A DNA stretch of 64,000 nt from Talinum fruticosum (lineage: Eukaryota > Streptophyta > Magnoliopsida > Caryophyllales > Talinaceae): positions 6,326,501 to 6,390,500 of the forward strand of contig JAITYX010000009.1 of NCBI GenBank assembly GCA_021018815.1. Direction: 5' to 3'. Positions 22,403 to 34,944 of this stretch are shown here, in pieces. Within the stretch, counting starts at the first letter, position 1. Each line of letters opens with the position of its first letter. Made by a program: the position numbers and the translations under genes. The notes under the pieces are model-generated. The model was not told where the DNA came from and ran no database searches. It saw only the letters and a program-made list of their open reading frames with translations.

Positions 22403-22879
22403 GAGCAGGAACTGGCTGCTGCAGTTTCTGAAAATCTTCCTTTCTCTTTTTACAATTTCGATTTTACATATCATCTCCAAAACTGTGATTATGGCTGTAA
22501 TCCTGAGGATTTTCATTAGAAGTAAATCTCCTTTGCATAACTAAGTGGTAACATTTTGCAATGGTTCTTAGCGATCACTAGTTGAAAATGGAAAGTCTTA
22601 TGAACACTAGATCGAGACCCCCTCTTCTTTGGTTGTGCGCTCTTCCCATTAGCCTTTTACTTCCGTTTAGATATGACAAAACTGACCTAACTCAAGTGAC
22701 CCAAAGCGAGATGATTTGAATCCATATCGACTTTCAGAACTTAACCGGACCAAAATAATTTTTTTCCAAACTTGTTTTCCTTTACAAGAACAGACTTATT
22801 GAACTAAAAATCTAGTAACTAAAATCACTCGAATCATCCACTAACTCGACTTAAAATTAAATTAAATTTGAATGTAACC
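22403..22879 (+). other. 3' flank of the lipase-like gene
   Basis: Follows the TAG at 22400-22402. The first 150 bases are probably 3' UTR (T-rich, with GTAAT/AAGTAAAT elements near 22520); no canonical AATAAA was seen. The rest is ordinary AT-rich spacer up to the G1 LTR at 22880. Confidence 0.4.
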
Positions 22880-23444
22880 TAATTCCAGTATTTCTCGGAG
22901 AGTTCTAACTCACTTGGCACATCACCAGCCAACCGAGCCTAATCAGTTGGATAAGGGAGGTATCGGCCCAAGACAACCCTTAACGGGAGAGGTAAAAGTC
23001 CAAAACCCATTAGGGTAAGGGTTTCCCTAAATCCTAGTAAATTACTATGCTATCCCTTTATAATCTCCCTATAAATACCCATCAACTCCCAACTTCAAGG
23101 GGTATGTTCTACATTCCACAATTGTCATTTTCTTACAATCATACATTTAAGCTCTCAACACAAATCCCAAGAATTTCCACCTTTAGAAGATCTCTTCATT
23201 CCCAAGGAATTCCCTCCATGCACATCGAGGAAGATTTCCTTGATCCCTTCAATCGAGGCTTATCACTAACTTGAGCGTAGGAGAGGCGTTCCCGGATCCA
23301 CCCCAGGGCTTCACCTTTTGTAAGTTCAAGCAATCGCCACGCGGAATTGGATCGATCGTGCCACGTCCTCGGAGCCGAAGCGAGTAAATCCTTTCTCCCT
23401 CTAAATCATCATCCACATCATCAACTTGGTTTTCTCCGGAAGCA
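22880..23444 (+). mobile_element. 5' LTR of Tat-like Gypsy element G1
   Basis: A 565-bp LTR, paired with 37263-37819. It starts TAATTCCAGTATTTC (its partner starts TGATTCGGGTATTTC, so the terminal TG has mutated to TA). It has a TATA box CTATAAATACCC at 23069-23080 and ends GGAAGCA before the PBS. Many substitutions separate the two LTRs, so the insertion is old. Confidence 0.88.
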
Positions 23445-23477
23445 GTTTGGCGCCGTCTGTAGGGAGGAAGGTAGCAT
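23445..23477 (+). promoter_or_regulatory. Primer-binding site of G1
   Basis: GTTTGGCGCCGTCTGT lies within 3 bases of the LTR end (TGGCGCC from 23448). TGGCGCCGTCTG is the common PBS text of plant Tat-type Gypsy elements. The first coding ATG follows at 23478. Confidence 0.75.
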
Positions 23478-25040
23478 ATGGTCACTAGTGGCACTCGATC
23501 TCGATCTAAGATGACGCGCAGCACGACCAACCCATCGGTCCCTCACCCTCATCATTCAATGCCTATGGGGGCCAATCCCGCGACGCTCCTCAAGCCGAAG
23601 ATGCGGAATCATCTCATCGATCTACCGGCAACCGCCACACACTGGCCGAAAGGGTACGTCACCCTAGGGGCTCTTCAAAACTTAATAAAGACCCTTAAAA
23701 CGACCGTCGCACAGCAAGTGCAAGAGCAAGTGTGAGCCACCGTGGAGCAGCGCATGCCCATCATGCCTTTCCACTACGCCCGACTCTTGGGTACGGCACA
23801 ACCCACAGGGAGGTCGGCTATTGACCACTTCTCGGGTGGGATGCCTTCCCACGCAACTCCAACATAGCCCACCGATGCCCCAGATAGCACTTGCCCTCGA
23901 GCGGCCAAGCACCCCCCAAACGAGGCACTCGGAGGGAGATGCTTGGGGAATCATCGAAGCCAAGAGAGCTCTTCATAGAGCCAATGAGAATATCGTAACA
24001 TCCCACATGGCTTCGACCCCTACGCCACCCACAGTAGGCTCTCGCACGGCTTGAAGGCAATGCTCGGCACCGAAAGTGGGGCCCAAACCTTAAGTGAGCA
24101 AAAGGACAGACCAGCCCCGTGCGATCGGTTACTCATGGTTGTGAGTCTCAACGAGCCTACAATGCTCTCCAACACGACTAAGGACGATCTATCATTCGAG
24201 AGCGCGAGCGCTCGAGGGAGAGGCACCAAGGGCAATAGTAGTGGAAGTTCCGCACCCCCAACCCCGCGCCGTTCCCATCTCCGGCTCGACTCGAGGCCGA
24301 CCCAGCATACTTTCAACACTCACTTCTCAAAGAAGATCATGAATGCACCCAGAATGAAGAAGATAAAGGTCGCAAGCGTCGAACCGTACGATGGCACTAC
24401 CGACCCCGAGGACCACCTGATATACTACAAGTCTCATATGTATGTGAAGAACGGAGACGATGCTACCTACTGCTGATTCTTCCCCGCCACACTCGAAGGG
24501 GGTCGTGCAGAAATGGTTCAATGGTCTCCCTCAAGGAAGCATCTCTTCCATCGAAGAACTTTGTGAGAAGTTTGTTGCGAATTTATCGCGAGTTGCAAAC
24601 AGAAGAAAACTAGCATCCATCTCTCAAAAATCAAACAAGGGAGGAATGAAACTCCTTCCTAAATGGACTCGGTAGCGGAAGATTCAAGTTTTCCCTCGTT
24701 GAACAAAAGGTGACTACTCTCACGGAGGCGCTCCGGAAGGCGGCCGACTTCATCCGAGCCACGGAGATCTGCACGTAAGAGGGGGAAGAGGCAAGAAGAA
24801 AAGGAGGGGAAGGAAAGCTTAATTCCCGAAATGAAAAGAAGCCCGGGAGAACGAAGTGAACCAACGCTTCAACACTCGATCCACAAAGTATTTTGATGGA
24901 AATCAAAGGGCACCCCATGCTTAAGAAGCCACCTCCCATGTCTATTCTTGCCAAGGCACGAGCCTCTAATAAATATTGTGAGTTCCACGAGCAAACGGGG
25001 CACAACAACTGCTGAGTGTCGAGCCACTGAAGAAGGCACT
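23478..25040 (+). pseudogene. G1 gag remnant
   Basis: A broken gag. A basic N-terminal part (MVTSGTRSRSKMTRSTTNPS, 23478) is followed by a linker. The core begins FNTHFSKKIMNAPRMKKIKV and goes on VEPYDGTTDPEDHLIYYKSH (about 24315-24430), then FPATLEG, QKWFNGLPQGSISSIEELCE and KFVANLSRVANRRKLASISQ (24510-24630). This is the usual plant Ty3/Gypsy retrotrans_gag order. Frameshifts occur near 24475 and 24650. A C-terminal region near 24960 (YCEFH-like, H and C residues) may be the remains of the zinc knuckle. Confidence 0.85.
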
Positions 25041-25735
25041 TGGGGAATTGGCCGATAAAGGGCAAATGGACCGTTTTCTCAAGAAGGACGTCGATGGAGC
25101 TAAGGGAGGCTCCTCAAGGCAAGGAGAAAAGAGTTATGAAGATGATGATGTCATCGGCATCGTGGCCACCATTGCTAGGGGCTTGGCGGGGCGTGACCCC
25201 CTCCTCTTGGAAAGCTCACATGAGGAGCGCACAACAAGTGTTGATCACCGGGAAGCCTCCGCCTGTGAAGGTGGCCGCGATGACCTTCGGAGATAAGGAC
25301 CTAAGAGGCATGGCCACCCCACACGATTACCCCATGGTCATTACGTTGAAAATCTCGTACGTCATGGTTCGAAGGGTTCCGGTGGATACGTGAAGCTCGA
25401 GTGGACATCATCACCATGGAATGCTTAAACCAATTGAAGTATACCCCTCGGAACCTCAACCCTCTTGTAAATCCAATCCTTGGATTTGGGGAGTAAACAG
25501 TGCATCCTCTCGGCATGATTCGCCTACCGGTTAGGATCGGAGACAAGGCCAAAGGACGGAATGAATTTCTTGGTGGTCGACGTGCCTTCCGCATACAATG
25601 TCATCATTAGGCATCCCACCCTCAATCAAAGCAAGGCAGTCATTGCTCCATATCTTCTCCTCATGAAGTATAAGCTCGACGACGGATCCGTAGGCGAAAT
25701 CTACGGAGATCAAAAGCTGTAAGAGAATGCTATGT
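25041..25735 (+). pseudogene. G1 aspartic protease remnant
   Basis: Reads VLITGKPPPVKVAAMTFGDK, DLRGMATPHDYPMVITLKIS, YVMVRRVPVDT (25215-25395), then in another frame FLVVDVPSAYNVIIRHPTLN and AVIAPYLLLMKYKL...GEIYGDQ (25568-25723). These are the flanking blocks of Tat/Athila-type proteases. The DTGSS catalytic loop is lost at a stop right after VPVDT. Confidence 0.8.
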
Positions 25736-26511
25736 CGTAAGCCTTCGACCCTTAATGGAGAAGCGGAAGGAAGAAGGAAAAGATAACGATGACCCCAAGG
25801 GCAAGAAGCCAAAAGTAGAGCTCCCTGCCAAAATCCCTGAAACTATGATGGTGTGCTTCGCTACCACCGAAGACCATGGCAGGGACCGACCTACACTTTC
25901 AAAAGATGTGAAACTCATCCCTTTAGAGGAAACATGCCCCGATCGTTCAATACAAGTGGGCGGGAACCTCCGTAAAGGGATCAAAGACGACATTGTCCGA
26001 CTTTTAAGAGAGTACAAAGATGTCTTCGCCTTTGGACCCGAGAAAGATGCCCGAGTTGAGCCCTAAGGTCATCGAGCACAAGTTGAATGTCGACCCATCT
26101 TACAAGCCCATCATCCAAAAGCGAAGACATCCGGGGTAGAACGTTGCACGGCGGTAGTCGAAGAGGTCAAAAAGCTACTTGAGGTAGGGTTCATCCGGGA
26201 ATGCCAACACCCCGAGTGGATCGCCAATGTCGTCTTGATGAAAAAGTCAAACGGTACGTGGAGAATGTGCGTCGACTTCACCGACCTCAACAAAGCATGC
26301 CCAAAAGACAGCCTATCCTTTGCCAAAAATTGGCAAACTCATCGATGCTACGGCAGGCCAAGCCCTTCTCGGTTTCATGGATGATTTTTCGAGGTACCAT
26401 CAAATAGCGTTATGCAAAGAAGACCAGGAAAGAAATGCCTTCATCATCGACCAAGGGTTGTATTGCTACAATGTGATGCCCTTTAGATCGAAAAATGCTG
26501 GAGCCACCCAC
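25736..26511 (+). pseudogene. G1 reverse transcriptase, part 1
   Basis: Starts with the linker and IQVGGNLRKGIKDDIVRLLR, then EYKDVFAFG (about 25950-26035). It continues in shifted frames with HKLNVDPSYKPIIQKRR, then LPKIGKLIDATAGQALLGFM, DDFSRYHQIALCKEDQER and FIIDQGLYCYNVMPF, ending at GATHQ (26497-26511). An S-family solo LTR interrupts it here; the rest resumes at 28641. Confidence 0.88.
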
Positions 26512-26516
26512 CAAAG

Positions 26517-28635
26517 TGTTAAGTTGTATTTTATACATATTTTTAGCGATTATTTAGTTTATATTATATAGTTTATTTCATCTAATTTATCCTATTTTGT
26601 CTATTTATAGGTAATTATCGAATAAAGTGGGGAAGAAAAGAAAAGACATTAAAAGTGGGTTTTTAGCTATCGACAAAGCGTCCAAGAAAAGATATGAAGT
26701 CGGTTCATAAAAATAGTATGTCATAAAATATTTATTTTATGATATTTAATTTTATGAAATCTTAATTTGAAGAGAAGAGTAAAGATGATTATACTCCTAA
26801 ACCCACTAGAACTCCTTCTTAGAGTTGCATGAGAAGAAGGAAACTTGGAAGAGAAGAAAGAAGAATAACCTAGCTCCTTCACCTCCTTGCTTCACCGTAT
26901 ATATATTTTAATCACTTATCATCACCTTTATCCTCTCTTGGCTGACAGACCTCACGCCATAATCATCTTTCATCACAAATCATCATCACCATCAAATTCC
27001 TCATCATGCCATAATTATCATTACCATCCTTCTCTCATTCACCTCTAGTCCGTCTCTCTTTCTCATCCTCATGCCACTTCTCTCGCTGCCTCACTTCTCC
27101 AGCACCAGCTCCATCATCTTAATCTCACCATTATCACCACCGGCCATCGTGATCATCACATTAAGAGAAGGAATATTATGGTAGTAGTATTATTATTGTA
27201 ATTTTTATTTTAAGACTTTATTTTTATTGTTAGTTTAATATTAAAGATGTTATTTTTACGTGTACTAAATTATATTATGTGTGAGTAGTTTTTATACTTA
27301 GTATAATCTAGTTGAAACCATGTTAAATTATTTATTTTGAAACAAAGTTTCGATCTTTATTGTCTTATTGATTTTATCCATGATTCTATGATAATTTGTT
27401 CTTAACGTTTATGTTTTTATGTCTAATTAATTAGAGTGCACGCTAATTAGTTTTTTATAAATTCATATGATAGTTTATAGGGTTTACGTACGTAATCGCT
27501 TGATCTTTTAGACGTAAGTATCACCCTAGTTAATCATAGATGGCTAAAACTCATCTCTTTTAATTAAGAAATTATCATAAATCCTTTTTAAATCAATTTG
27601 CTAGTAGATTGGTTATTAGGTGCTAGATGATATTTTTCTAATACTTGATGCTCTAATTTGATTAAATTCTATTGCTAGTGTTAGGGTTATCAATATTAGT
27701 GGGGTTTATATTAGCGGTAGGCCTAAGCAAACTAATAACTAAGGAAAAACAGGGAAGATGCGCTAGTGGTTGTCTTCTACAGTTTAGCTCATGTGTAGAT
27801 TAATTTGTATGTTAATGATAAATAATAATTTGCATGGTGGATATAGATTATACTAAGTGTTTTTTATAAATTTGATATCTTTGATAATTATTTATTTGCT
27901 TTTTAGTAGTTTTCTTTAGTTTAATAATTTTTATTTACAAAGTTACAATCTTTTATTATTAATTTCATTATCCCCCTTAAATAACAGTATTTTAGATTAG
28001 TTTTAGGAATTTTATTTTAATTTAATTTTGAATCTTTATATATTTTAATTTTTAGATTATTTTTACATCGGTTTTTATTATTTTTGAGTCAATTTGTTAA
28101 AAATTAGTTTAAAAATAGTTTCTTTTATTATTTTTTATATTTTATATTCTTTTAGGGTTTATATAAAGTCCTAGTTTGATGTGATTAAATTTTAGAATTT
28201 TTGAAATTAATTTGATAATTTTTCAGATTTAATTCTTGAATTTAATTACTCGTAGATTTTGAGTTAAATAATTTCGTAAATTCGGTTTTAAATTTTATTC
28301 TTATATTTTAGGGTCTAGTTAGGTCTAGAAAATTATTGTTAATATTCTAGGTAATATTAGTATTTATTTTCGTAATTAATTTTGTGCAGAATTTTAGTTA
28401 TTTAATTTTCTGTTTTAGAATTTGTTTATTTTCTCGCTTTAGTTTTCTGTTTTAATTATTCTAAAAAATATACAAAAATATTTCTGGTTTATTATAGTTT
28501 TGTTATTATGTATAAGTTATTTATTTATTTGTTAGATAATTTTCTATGATTTTTAGTTGTTGATTTTTTTTAATTTATATTTTCTATTTTGTTTTTAAAG
28601 AGTGGTTTAATTTGTTGTTGTACGACAAGTTAACA
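26517..28635 (-). mobile_element. Solo LTR B of family S, TSD CAAAG
   Basis: Plus-strand ends are TGTTAAGTTG (26517) and AGTTAACA (28635), flanked by the perfect 5-bp duplication CAAAG at 26512-26516 and 28636-28640. It interrupts the reverse transcriptase of G1 between the codons for HQ and RLVN, which fixes the boundaries independently. Length is 2119 bp. It is the reverse complement of copy A (8947-11123) along nearly its whole length, and lacks about 102 bp that A has at 8984-9085. A TATA-like box lies on the minus strand at about 26898-26908. No long ORF. Confidence 0.93.
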
Positions 28636-28640
28636 CAAAG

Positions 28641-29530
28641 GTTGGTCAACATGATCTTTTCCCACCTCATCGGAAAGACTATGGAAGTGTATGTGGACGA
28701 CATGATCGTTAAGAGCAAGTAGAACATCGATCACGTTTCCAACCTCCGGAGAACGTTTGAAGTCCTACGAAGGTACGAGATGCAGCTGAACCCCAAAAAT
28801 GCAACTTTGGAGTCAAGGATGGAAAGTTCTTGGGCTTCATGATCAACCATAGAGGGATAGAAGAAAATCCCGACAAGGTACAAGCTGTGCTCAACATGAA
28901 ATCCCCAGGACCATCAAGGAGGTTCAAAAGCTAACAGGGTGTGTAGCCGCCCTAGGACGATTTATGTCAAGGTCTGCAGATGAATGCCAGCCCTACTTCA
29001 AAGTTCTCAAGAAAAGAGCAAAGTTTGAGTGGGATTTCGAGCGGAAGAAGCATTCTCCCAACTGAAAGCATATCCGGCCCAACTTCCAAAATTGTCGAGT
29101 CCCACTCCGGGAGCCCCTACTCATTTACCCTTGCCATCTCAAATCAAGAAATAAGCACGAGTCCTCCTCGTGGAGCGAAAGAACAAGAAAATACCGTGTA
29201 TTACGTTAGCCATGCACTCACGGGCGTCGAGCTCGCTACCCTCCGATCGAGAAATTCGCATACGCTCTTCTCTTGGCCAATAGAAAGCTGCGGCCTTACC
29301 TTGAGGCACACAAAGTGAAGGTCCTTACCGACCAGCCCTTGAGGAACGTGTTTCAAAAGTTCGAAAGCTTTGGAAGAATGCTAAAGTGGGCCGTCGAGCA
29401 TACCTCGTATGGCTTGGAGTTTGAACCCTAAAGAGCTATCAAAGCACAAGCATTGGCGGATTTCATAGCAGAATGCTCACACCCTAATTTGCCCCTACCA
29501 TCCGAAGACTAATGTTGGACCCTCTACGTG
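28641..29530 (+). pseudogene. G1 reverse transcriptase part 2 and RNase H
   Basis: Continues LVNMIFSHLIGKTMEVYVDD (28641-28701), with the catalytic YVDD at 28690-28701, then MIVKSK and NIDHVSNLRRTFEVLRRYEM (28730-28790). An RNase H region follows, with YYVSHALTGVE (29198-29230), LEAHKVKVLTDQPL-type text (about 29300-29345), and the end of the domain near 29455 with ALADFIAECSHPNL. Several stops and frameshifts. Confidence 0.85.
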
Positions 29531-29960
29531 AGACGGATCAGCAACCAAAGACGGCGGTGGAGCGGGGTTAGTCATCACTTCGCCAACGGGGAACAATACA
29601 AACATGCGCTCAAGTTCATGTTCAAAGCTTCCAACAACGAGGCGGAATAAGAGGCCCTCCTAGCAGGCATAGACCTCTATTATGCGGCAGGAGCGAGCTC
29701 AGTAAAGCGTACTCCAATTCCCGGTTTGTAGTCTCCCGGCTAAATGGAGAATACGAGGCACGGGACAAGGAAATGATAGCATATCGTCAAAAGGTCAAAG
29801 AAGCGGTGGGACGAGTCCAGGCACTTCGAAATCTTGCACGTACCCCGCTCGGAGAACAGACAAGTCGATGCCTTCTCCAAACTCGCCAGCTCCTCGGCTG
29901 ACAGGCAGTCGAAAAGATCCAATGGGAGATACTTGGAGAGAGAAGTATCGATATCAAAGA
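29531..29960 (+). pseudogene. G1 second RNase H-like domain
   Basis: In shifting frames this reads ALKFMFKASNNEAE, then EALLAGIDLYYAAG (29608-29700), and later ILHVPRSENRQVDAFSKLAS (29833-29895). A second RNase H with the block SNNEAEYEALLAGL is a known mark of the Tat lineage of plant Ty3/Gypsy elements, and it supports the lineage call for G1. Confidence 0.75.
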
Positions 29961-31250
29961 AACCATGTGGCTAGACCGGAGCAACATTGGATGGATCCCC
30001 TCATCAACTACCTATCCAAGGGGAACTTCCACAAGATAGCAAAGAAGCAGAGCATGTCAAGAAAAGAGCGGAATGGTTTGTTTACTACGACGGAGCACTC
30101 TACAGGAAGGCGCACTCCCAACCGTTGCTTTGTTGTGTACCGCCGGAAATGGGTTTAGCAAATACTTAAAGAAATTCATGAAGGAGTGTGTAGCTCATAC
30201 ATAGGCGGAAGGGCACTGGTAACAAAGGCTCTACGGACCGGCTCCTATTGGCCGTCCTTACAAGAAGATTTAATGGACTTGGTGAGGCGATGTGACAAAT
30301 GCCGAAATTCACTCCTATGCCAAAGCGCCCTCTCATCGAGCTGACTCTTATCCAATCACCCCTTCCTTTTGCAAAATGGGGGATGGATATCCTTGGTCCA
30401 TTTTCGAAGCCACGGGTCGGCGCAAGTACTTGTTCGTAATCGTGGACTATTTTACTAAGTGGACAGAGGCGGAAGTCGTAGCCTCGATCACCAAAAAAGG
30501 AAGTACGCAAGTTCATCCGGAAAAGCATAATCACTCGGTTTGGCGTCCCCGGGCGATGATATTTGACAATGGACGACAATTCAACACCGACACGGTGCGA
30601 GATTACCTCGCCCAATATGGTTGCCAAGCCCGCTTCACAGCCGTGGCTCGCCCCTAAACCAAAGGCCAAGTTGAGTCAGCCAACAAGGTCATACTTAACG
30701 GCCTTAAGAAGAGGCTAGACAATGATAAAGGAAAATGGGCGGATGAGTTGCCAGCCGTCGTATGGTCAATCGGGACCACAGAGAAGTCGGCTACCGGAGA
30801 AACACCTTTTGTGCTAGTGTATGGATCCGAGGTCGTGCTCCCGGTCGAAGTGGCCCTTCACACCCTCGCCTCACAACCTTTCAGGAGGAGTCTAACAACG
30901 GGGCCCTCCGGGAGGCCCTTGACTTACTCCTGATGGTTCGAGGAGATAGCTATCTCCGAGGCCATAACCAAACTAAAAATGGCAAGAGCCTATAACGAGG
31001 AGGGTGAAGGGAAGAGACCTTAAAATCGGTGACTTGGATATAAGGAAAACCGAAGCCGTAGGAAAGGCGGCGGAGCACGGCAAACTCACGGCTAACCGGG
31101 AAGGACCATACATCATTCATGAGGTAGTTCACCCAGGGACCTATTGGTTGGCTACCCTCGAAGGAACAACCATTCCCGGAGCATGGCATAGCAACGAACT
31201 TAAAGAAGTACTTCATTTAAGTGCTAGGAAGCACCTTCATTTTGTAAACG
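29961..31250 (+). pseudogene. G1 integrase remnant
   Basis: Starts with the pre-integrase text (WMDPLINYLSKGNF, then FVYYDGALYRKAHSQPLLCC, about 29985-30140). The zinc-binding region has IHEGVCSSYIGGRAL and CDKCR (30172-30305), with the second histidine replaced by Tyr. The catalytic core is near 30378-30660 (WGMDILGPF, VDYFTKWTEAE, and a frame reading DNGRQFNT). The C-terminal module reads LKIGDLDIRKTEAVGKAAEH, GKLTANREGPYIIHEVVHPG and WHSNELKE (31017-31210). It is broken by several stops and frameshifts. Confidence 0.88.
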
Positions 31251-31469
31251 AGTACAAGCTCATCGATCGGCGTGGGGGCCTTTCTTTAAAGACCCACCCA
31301 ACCAAAGTCCCAAAAAATGTTGTAAAGGAATCAACCACGATTGATGCGACTTTTCCGAAAGCGCTCAATGGGGGCACATTTCCTCTCTATTGTAATGGAC
31401 TTCGATCTTCTATCTTAATACAATGAGCAAATTTTCCGCAGCTTTATGCCTCGTGTCTTTTTTAAGTCG

Positions 31470-31775
31470 GTTTTGGGAGCATGAATAGGGACTAATATGA
31501 TCCCTTAGAGCAACTAAACTCTCGATCTCTTCCGTCGTATATTTTACCTTCGCTGAAGTTGGGGGCATGAATAGGGGCTAATACGAACCCCTAGAGCTCC
31601 CAACCTCTCGGTTCCTCTCGTTGTATTTTCTTAACTTTGTCAAAGTTAGAAGAAAGATTAGGGGCTACTTGTTACCACCTACGGCAACTACATTATTAAT
31701 TTCTATTGTTGTATGTTTTGCTTGTACCGATTTTGGGGGCAAAACCAGGGCTAATGCAATCCCTTAAGATAAGCA
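31470..31775 (+). repeat. Tandem repeat of about 87 bp in the G1 3' region
   Basis: Variants of GGGGGCATGAATAGGGGCTAATACGA recur with anchors at 31481, 31567, 31656 and 31744, giving periods of 86-88 bases; the third copy is the most changed. Short tandem arrays after integrase are usual in Tat/Ogre-type elements. Confidence 0.75.
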
Positions 31776-32436
31776 AAAATTGCCAAAGTCAAAAGATGAT
31801 CATGTACCCCAAACGGGAGAAAGCAAAAATCGACAACAACCAAAAGAAACAACGAGGCAAGTAAGCATTGAGTAAGCATCCAACAAGCATCAAGCAAGGT
31901 TCGAGTAGAAGATAAAAGTTCAAAGCAAAACAAATCCAAAGTAGCAAAGTATCAAGTCATATGGCACGCGAGCCATTCAAACATACATGGCATGCAAGCC
32001 ATTAAAATAAGTCCTAGAAGGGTTAGGAGAAGGGAAGAAAAAGGGAAGCTAGTCCTCAAGGCCATCCTCGACACGACCATCGGCTCTGTCCTTAGTGGGA
32101 ATCTCATCGTCCTCGGGGTGCTCTCGCCGGAGAATCCGATCGGGAAGCAAAGGCCTCATAGTAAAGAACGGAAGCATAAGCCGGCCATTGCTCTAGCCCC
32201 TCCGCCTCCTCACCCGGGGCCGGGAGACCGCCACGAGGAGCTTCTTGTGAGACGTATCCCTCACTGTGGCATCAATCTCTTGCGCAAACTCGAAGCGCAA
32301 CCTCCAGCCTACGCGCCTTCTAGCGAGCAGCTCCGGCGCGAGCCTCGAGATCTTGCTCTTTCCCCGAGCGGCCTCCGGTTAAGTCTTTAGGTCTCGCTCT
32401 CTCCCCGGGAAGCCTCCAGTGAGCCTCCAGACTTGC

Positions 32437-34090
32437 TTATTTCCCTTGGAAATGGTCCGCTTCCTCTTTCTTCTCCTTGGAGAGCTTCTTCAAGGAGCTA
32501 TGAAGAGAAGATACCTCCTTACGAAGATCCGAGGAGGAGGGTCGGGACTCTATAGCTCGCATGGCCTTGGTAAGAGCCTCGCGAAACAAAAGAATTAAAG
32601 CCCGAAAGGTAAAGAAGACACGAGTGTAAGCTCTTGACCTCAGCCACGACCAACGATGCCGTGGAGATGGGAGAAGCGACATCCTTACGAGGAGTGTCGC
32701 CATATGCCTTAAGGAGATGACCCGCTATGGCGGCCTTGGTATCCAGGTCGGCACTCGAAAACGGCGAGATTGAAGACCTATATATCTCCTTCCCCATCGA
32801 GTCGGGAAGTGTTCCCTCGGGGAGGAAAGGTCCGAAGCGTCCCTCGAGCGCTTGCTCGAGTTAGGCGATTCTCACACCAACCGGCCCCCATTCCGATGCT
32901 CGAGCGGGCGACGCTTGACTCTTCTCGGCGAGGAGGAGGACAAGCTTATGGCAAAAAAGATAATGTTAGCACAAAATCAAAGATTAAACGCAAAGGATAT
33001 GACAAAGGACGTAAGGCTTACTACGGGAGGCTTATTGTTGCTCCCCTTGAGAACTCCGATCGTCGGTGCAACGGCAGCCGAAGGATGTGGCTACGAGGCT
33101 TTCCCCTTCTTGCCTCTCTCGGTGGCATCCTTGCCTTGGGGGAAGGGTACGTATCCCGGTCGTCCGTGCACGCGAAGAGTTCCGGCCATGGCTTTGGAAA
33201 GGAGAGCCCTCGCTTAATCTACAAAGAACAAACCAAAGTCGAGTCGGTTCGAAACATGAACAAAACCAAGTAGGAGGTGGAATAAGTACCCTGTGGAAGT
33301 TTCGAATCGAGAGCCAACCCGAGTGGCGACAAGGAACAAGTTCTTCTTGAAGTACTCCCTTTTGGGAAGCCAATTGGAAGGGAGCTTTTCTTTCTTTCCC
33401 GCTCTCATAAGATGGGGTACTTCTCGTGTGCGAAAATACTCCGCTACGGTGTATACTTCGAACGATAAACCACGTGGCCGAAGCGGGCATCTTGACGACA
33501 TCCTCCTCCTCACTCCAAACAGGGACATCCTACTCCCCGTCCAACTTCTCTACAAAGAGAAAATCATACTTTCACTTATGGATTGAAGACTCCTTACCCA
33601 GGGCGATCATGTACCCCTTCTTATTTGGGAAGCTATACCACCCTCGTTCGCAGTCGAATGAGGTGCTCTTCGAAGGCCGCGGAGAAGGGTGAAGGTTTCT
33701 AAATTACAAAGGAGGTCCTTTATTTCGAAGTGGCGATGAACGAACAAATCGAGCGCCATGAATTAGGAACAATCGGGCTGGGGCCAGGTTAAACTTATTG
33801 CATATCGATACAACTAAAGGATGGAGCGGAAACCGCATCCCACTATCGAGCTCCGCTTTATAAAAGCGCGGCACCCTAGTGGGGGGACTTAAGCGTGTCC
33901 CGCTCTAACGGGACCGGAATCCTATAACTACCGGGAGGCGATAATAACCAAAGAGCCGCGAGGCCTGTACCATGTCACTCGTAAAGTGCGGGTCGATAAA
34001 GTGAGAACCTGGACCATCACTAGGATCCGACCTTTCGGGCAACGACTCGGTTAAGTAATCTCCCGCACTAAGTGGCATGAAAGACGAGTG
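32437..34090 (-). pseudogene. G1 antisense ORF (putative gypsy-type transposon protein)
   Basis: Minus-strand coding traces read, from high to low coordinate: SDPSDGPGSHFIDPHFTSDM (about 34030), RLSPPTRVPRFYKAELDSG then MRFPLHPLVVSICNKFNLAP (about 33880-33770), YSFPNKKGYMIALGKESSIH (about 33620-33580), KWKYDFLFVEKLDGE, YFKKNLFLVATRVGSRFETS (33350). A lysine/glutamate-rich helical tail follows (RKEVSSLHSSLKKLSKEKKE, about 32520-32460). This order resembles the 'putative gypsy type transposon' protein found antisense between integrase and 3' LTR in Tat elements (from memory). Frameshifts break it. Its role is unknown. Confidence 0.65.
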
Positions 34091-34940
34091 GCCTCATCAT
34101 CTAACGAAATATCTAAGGATTGGCCTCCGGAATACCTATCCTGCATGAGCTCATCCACGATCTTGAGCTGACAGGTAGTCTTAATCTTAGCCATAACCCC
34201 GCTACCGGAATCCTGCAAGGTGCAACCCATAAATGTCACTTGTCCTCGGAGACCATGACTCCTCTTAACCTCCCAACGGTAAACCACCTCTCGAGAACAA
34301 CTATTGAGACTAGGAGTGCGGGACCTTTCATAAAGGGAATCTAAATTCGCAGGTGGCACGGCCAAGGGATGGCCTTCGCAACTATGCTAGGCGCAAGAAC
34401 TACCATGACGCAGGACTAGCCACAATTAGCTCATGAGAAGTTGCGTCGAGATGATTATCAAGGTTCATGAAAACCTCTAAGTCAGCAGATGCAACAACTC
34501 CTAGGGACTCCCTACCTACAACGTCATCACTACAACACCCATCCACAGGGCATGACAAGTCTCTACCCAAGGCACAATTGCTCGACAAACTATCATGCTG
34601 GTTTGCAACGGTATCCTTGGATCTACCCATTATTCTAAAGCATGAATCTACTTGAATATTCAAACTACAAGAAGGTGATTCGAAGATATACCTTAAAAAT
34701 TCAATGAAGATGTTGAGCGCCCGAATCTAGCTTGAAGGGTCCTTCAAAGTGCTCTCTCTCTCTTTGAGACTTATTTTGTGGGTAATGAAAAAGGAGCACC
34801 AAGAAGCGGGTTATGTAGAGCTCATTCCCCGATTAGTCGGAATCAGCTGAGGTGTGTACCATCTCCTGCAAAAGACCGAATTTAAAAATTCGAAATTCAA
34901 AATTCGAATTAAAAAATTCTGGATTTCCTGCTCACAAAAA
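34091..34940. other. G1 3' internal region, non-coding
   Basis: Only short, unconvincing ORFs on either strand (for example 34051-34365 minus and 34467-34655 plus). A CTCTCTCTC run lies at about 34752-34762. No known motif was seen. It belongs to G1, because it lies between the antisense ORF and the element's 3' repeats. Confidence 0.4.
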
Positions 34941-34944
34941 ATTA

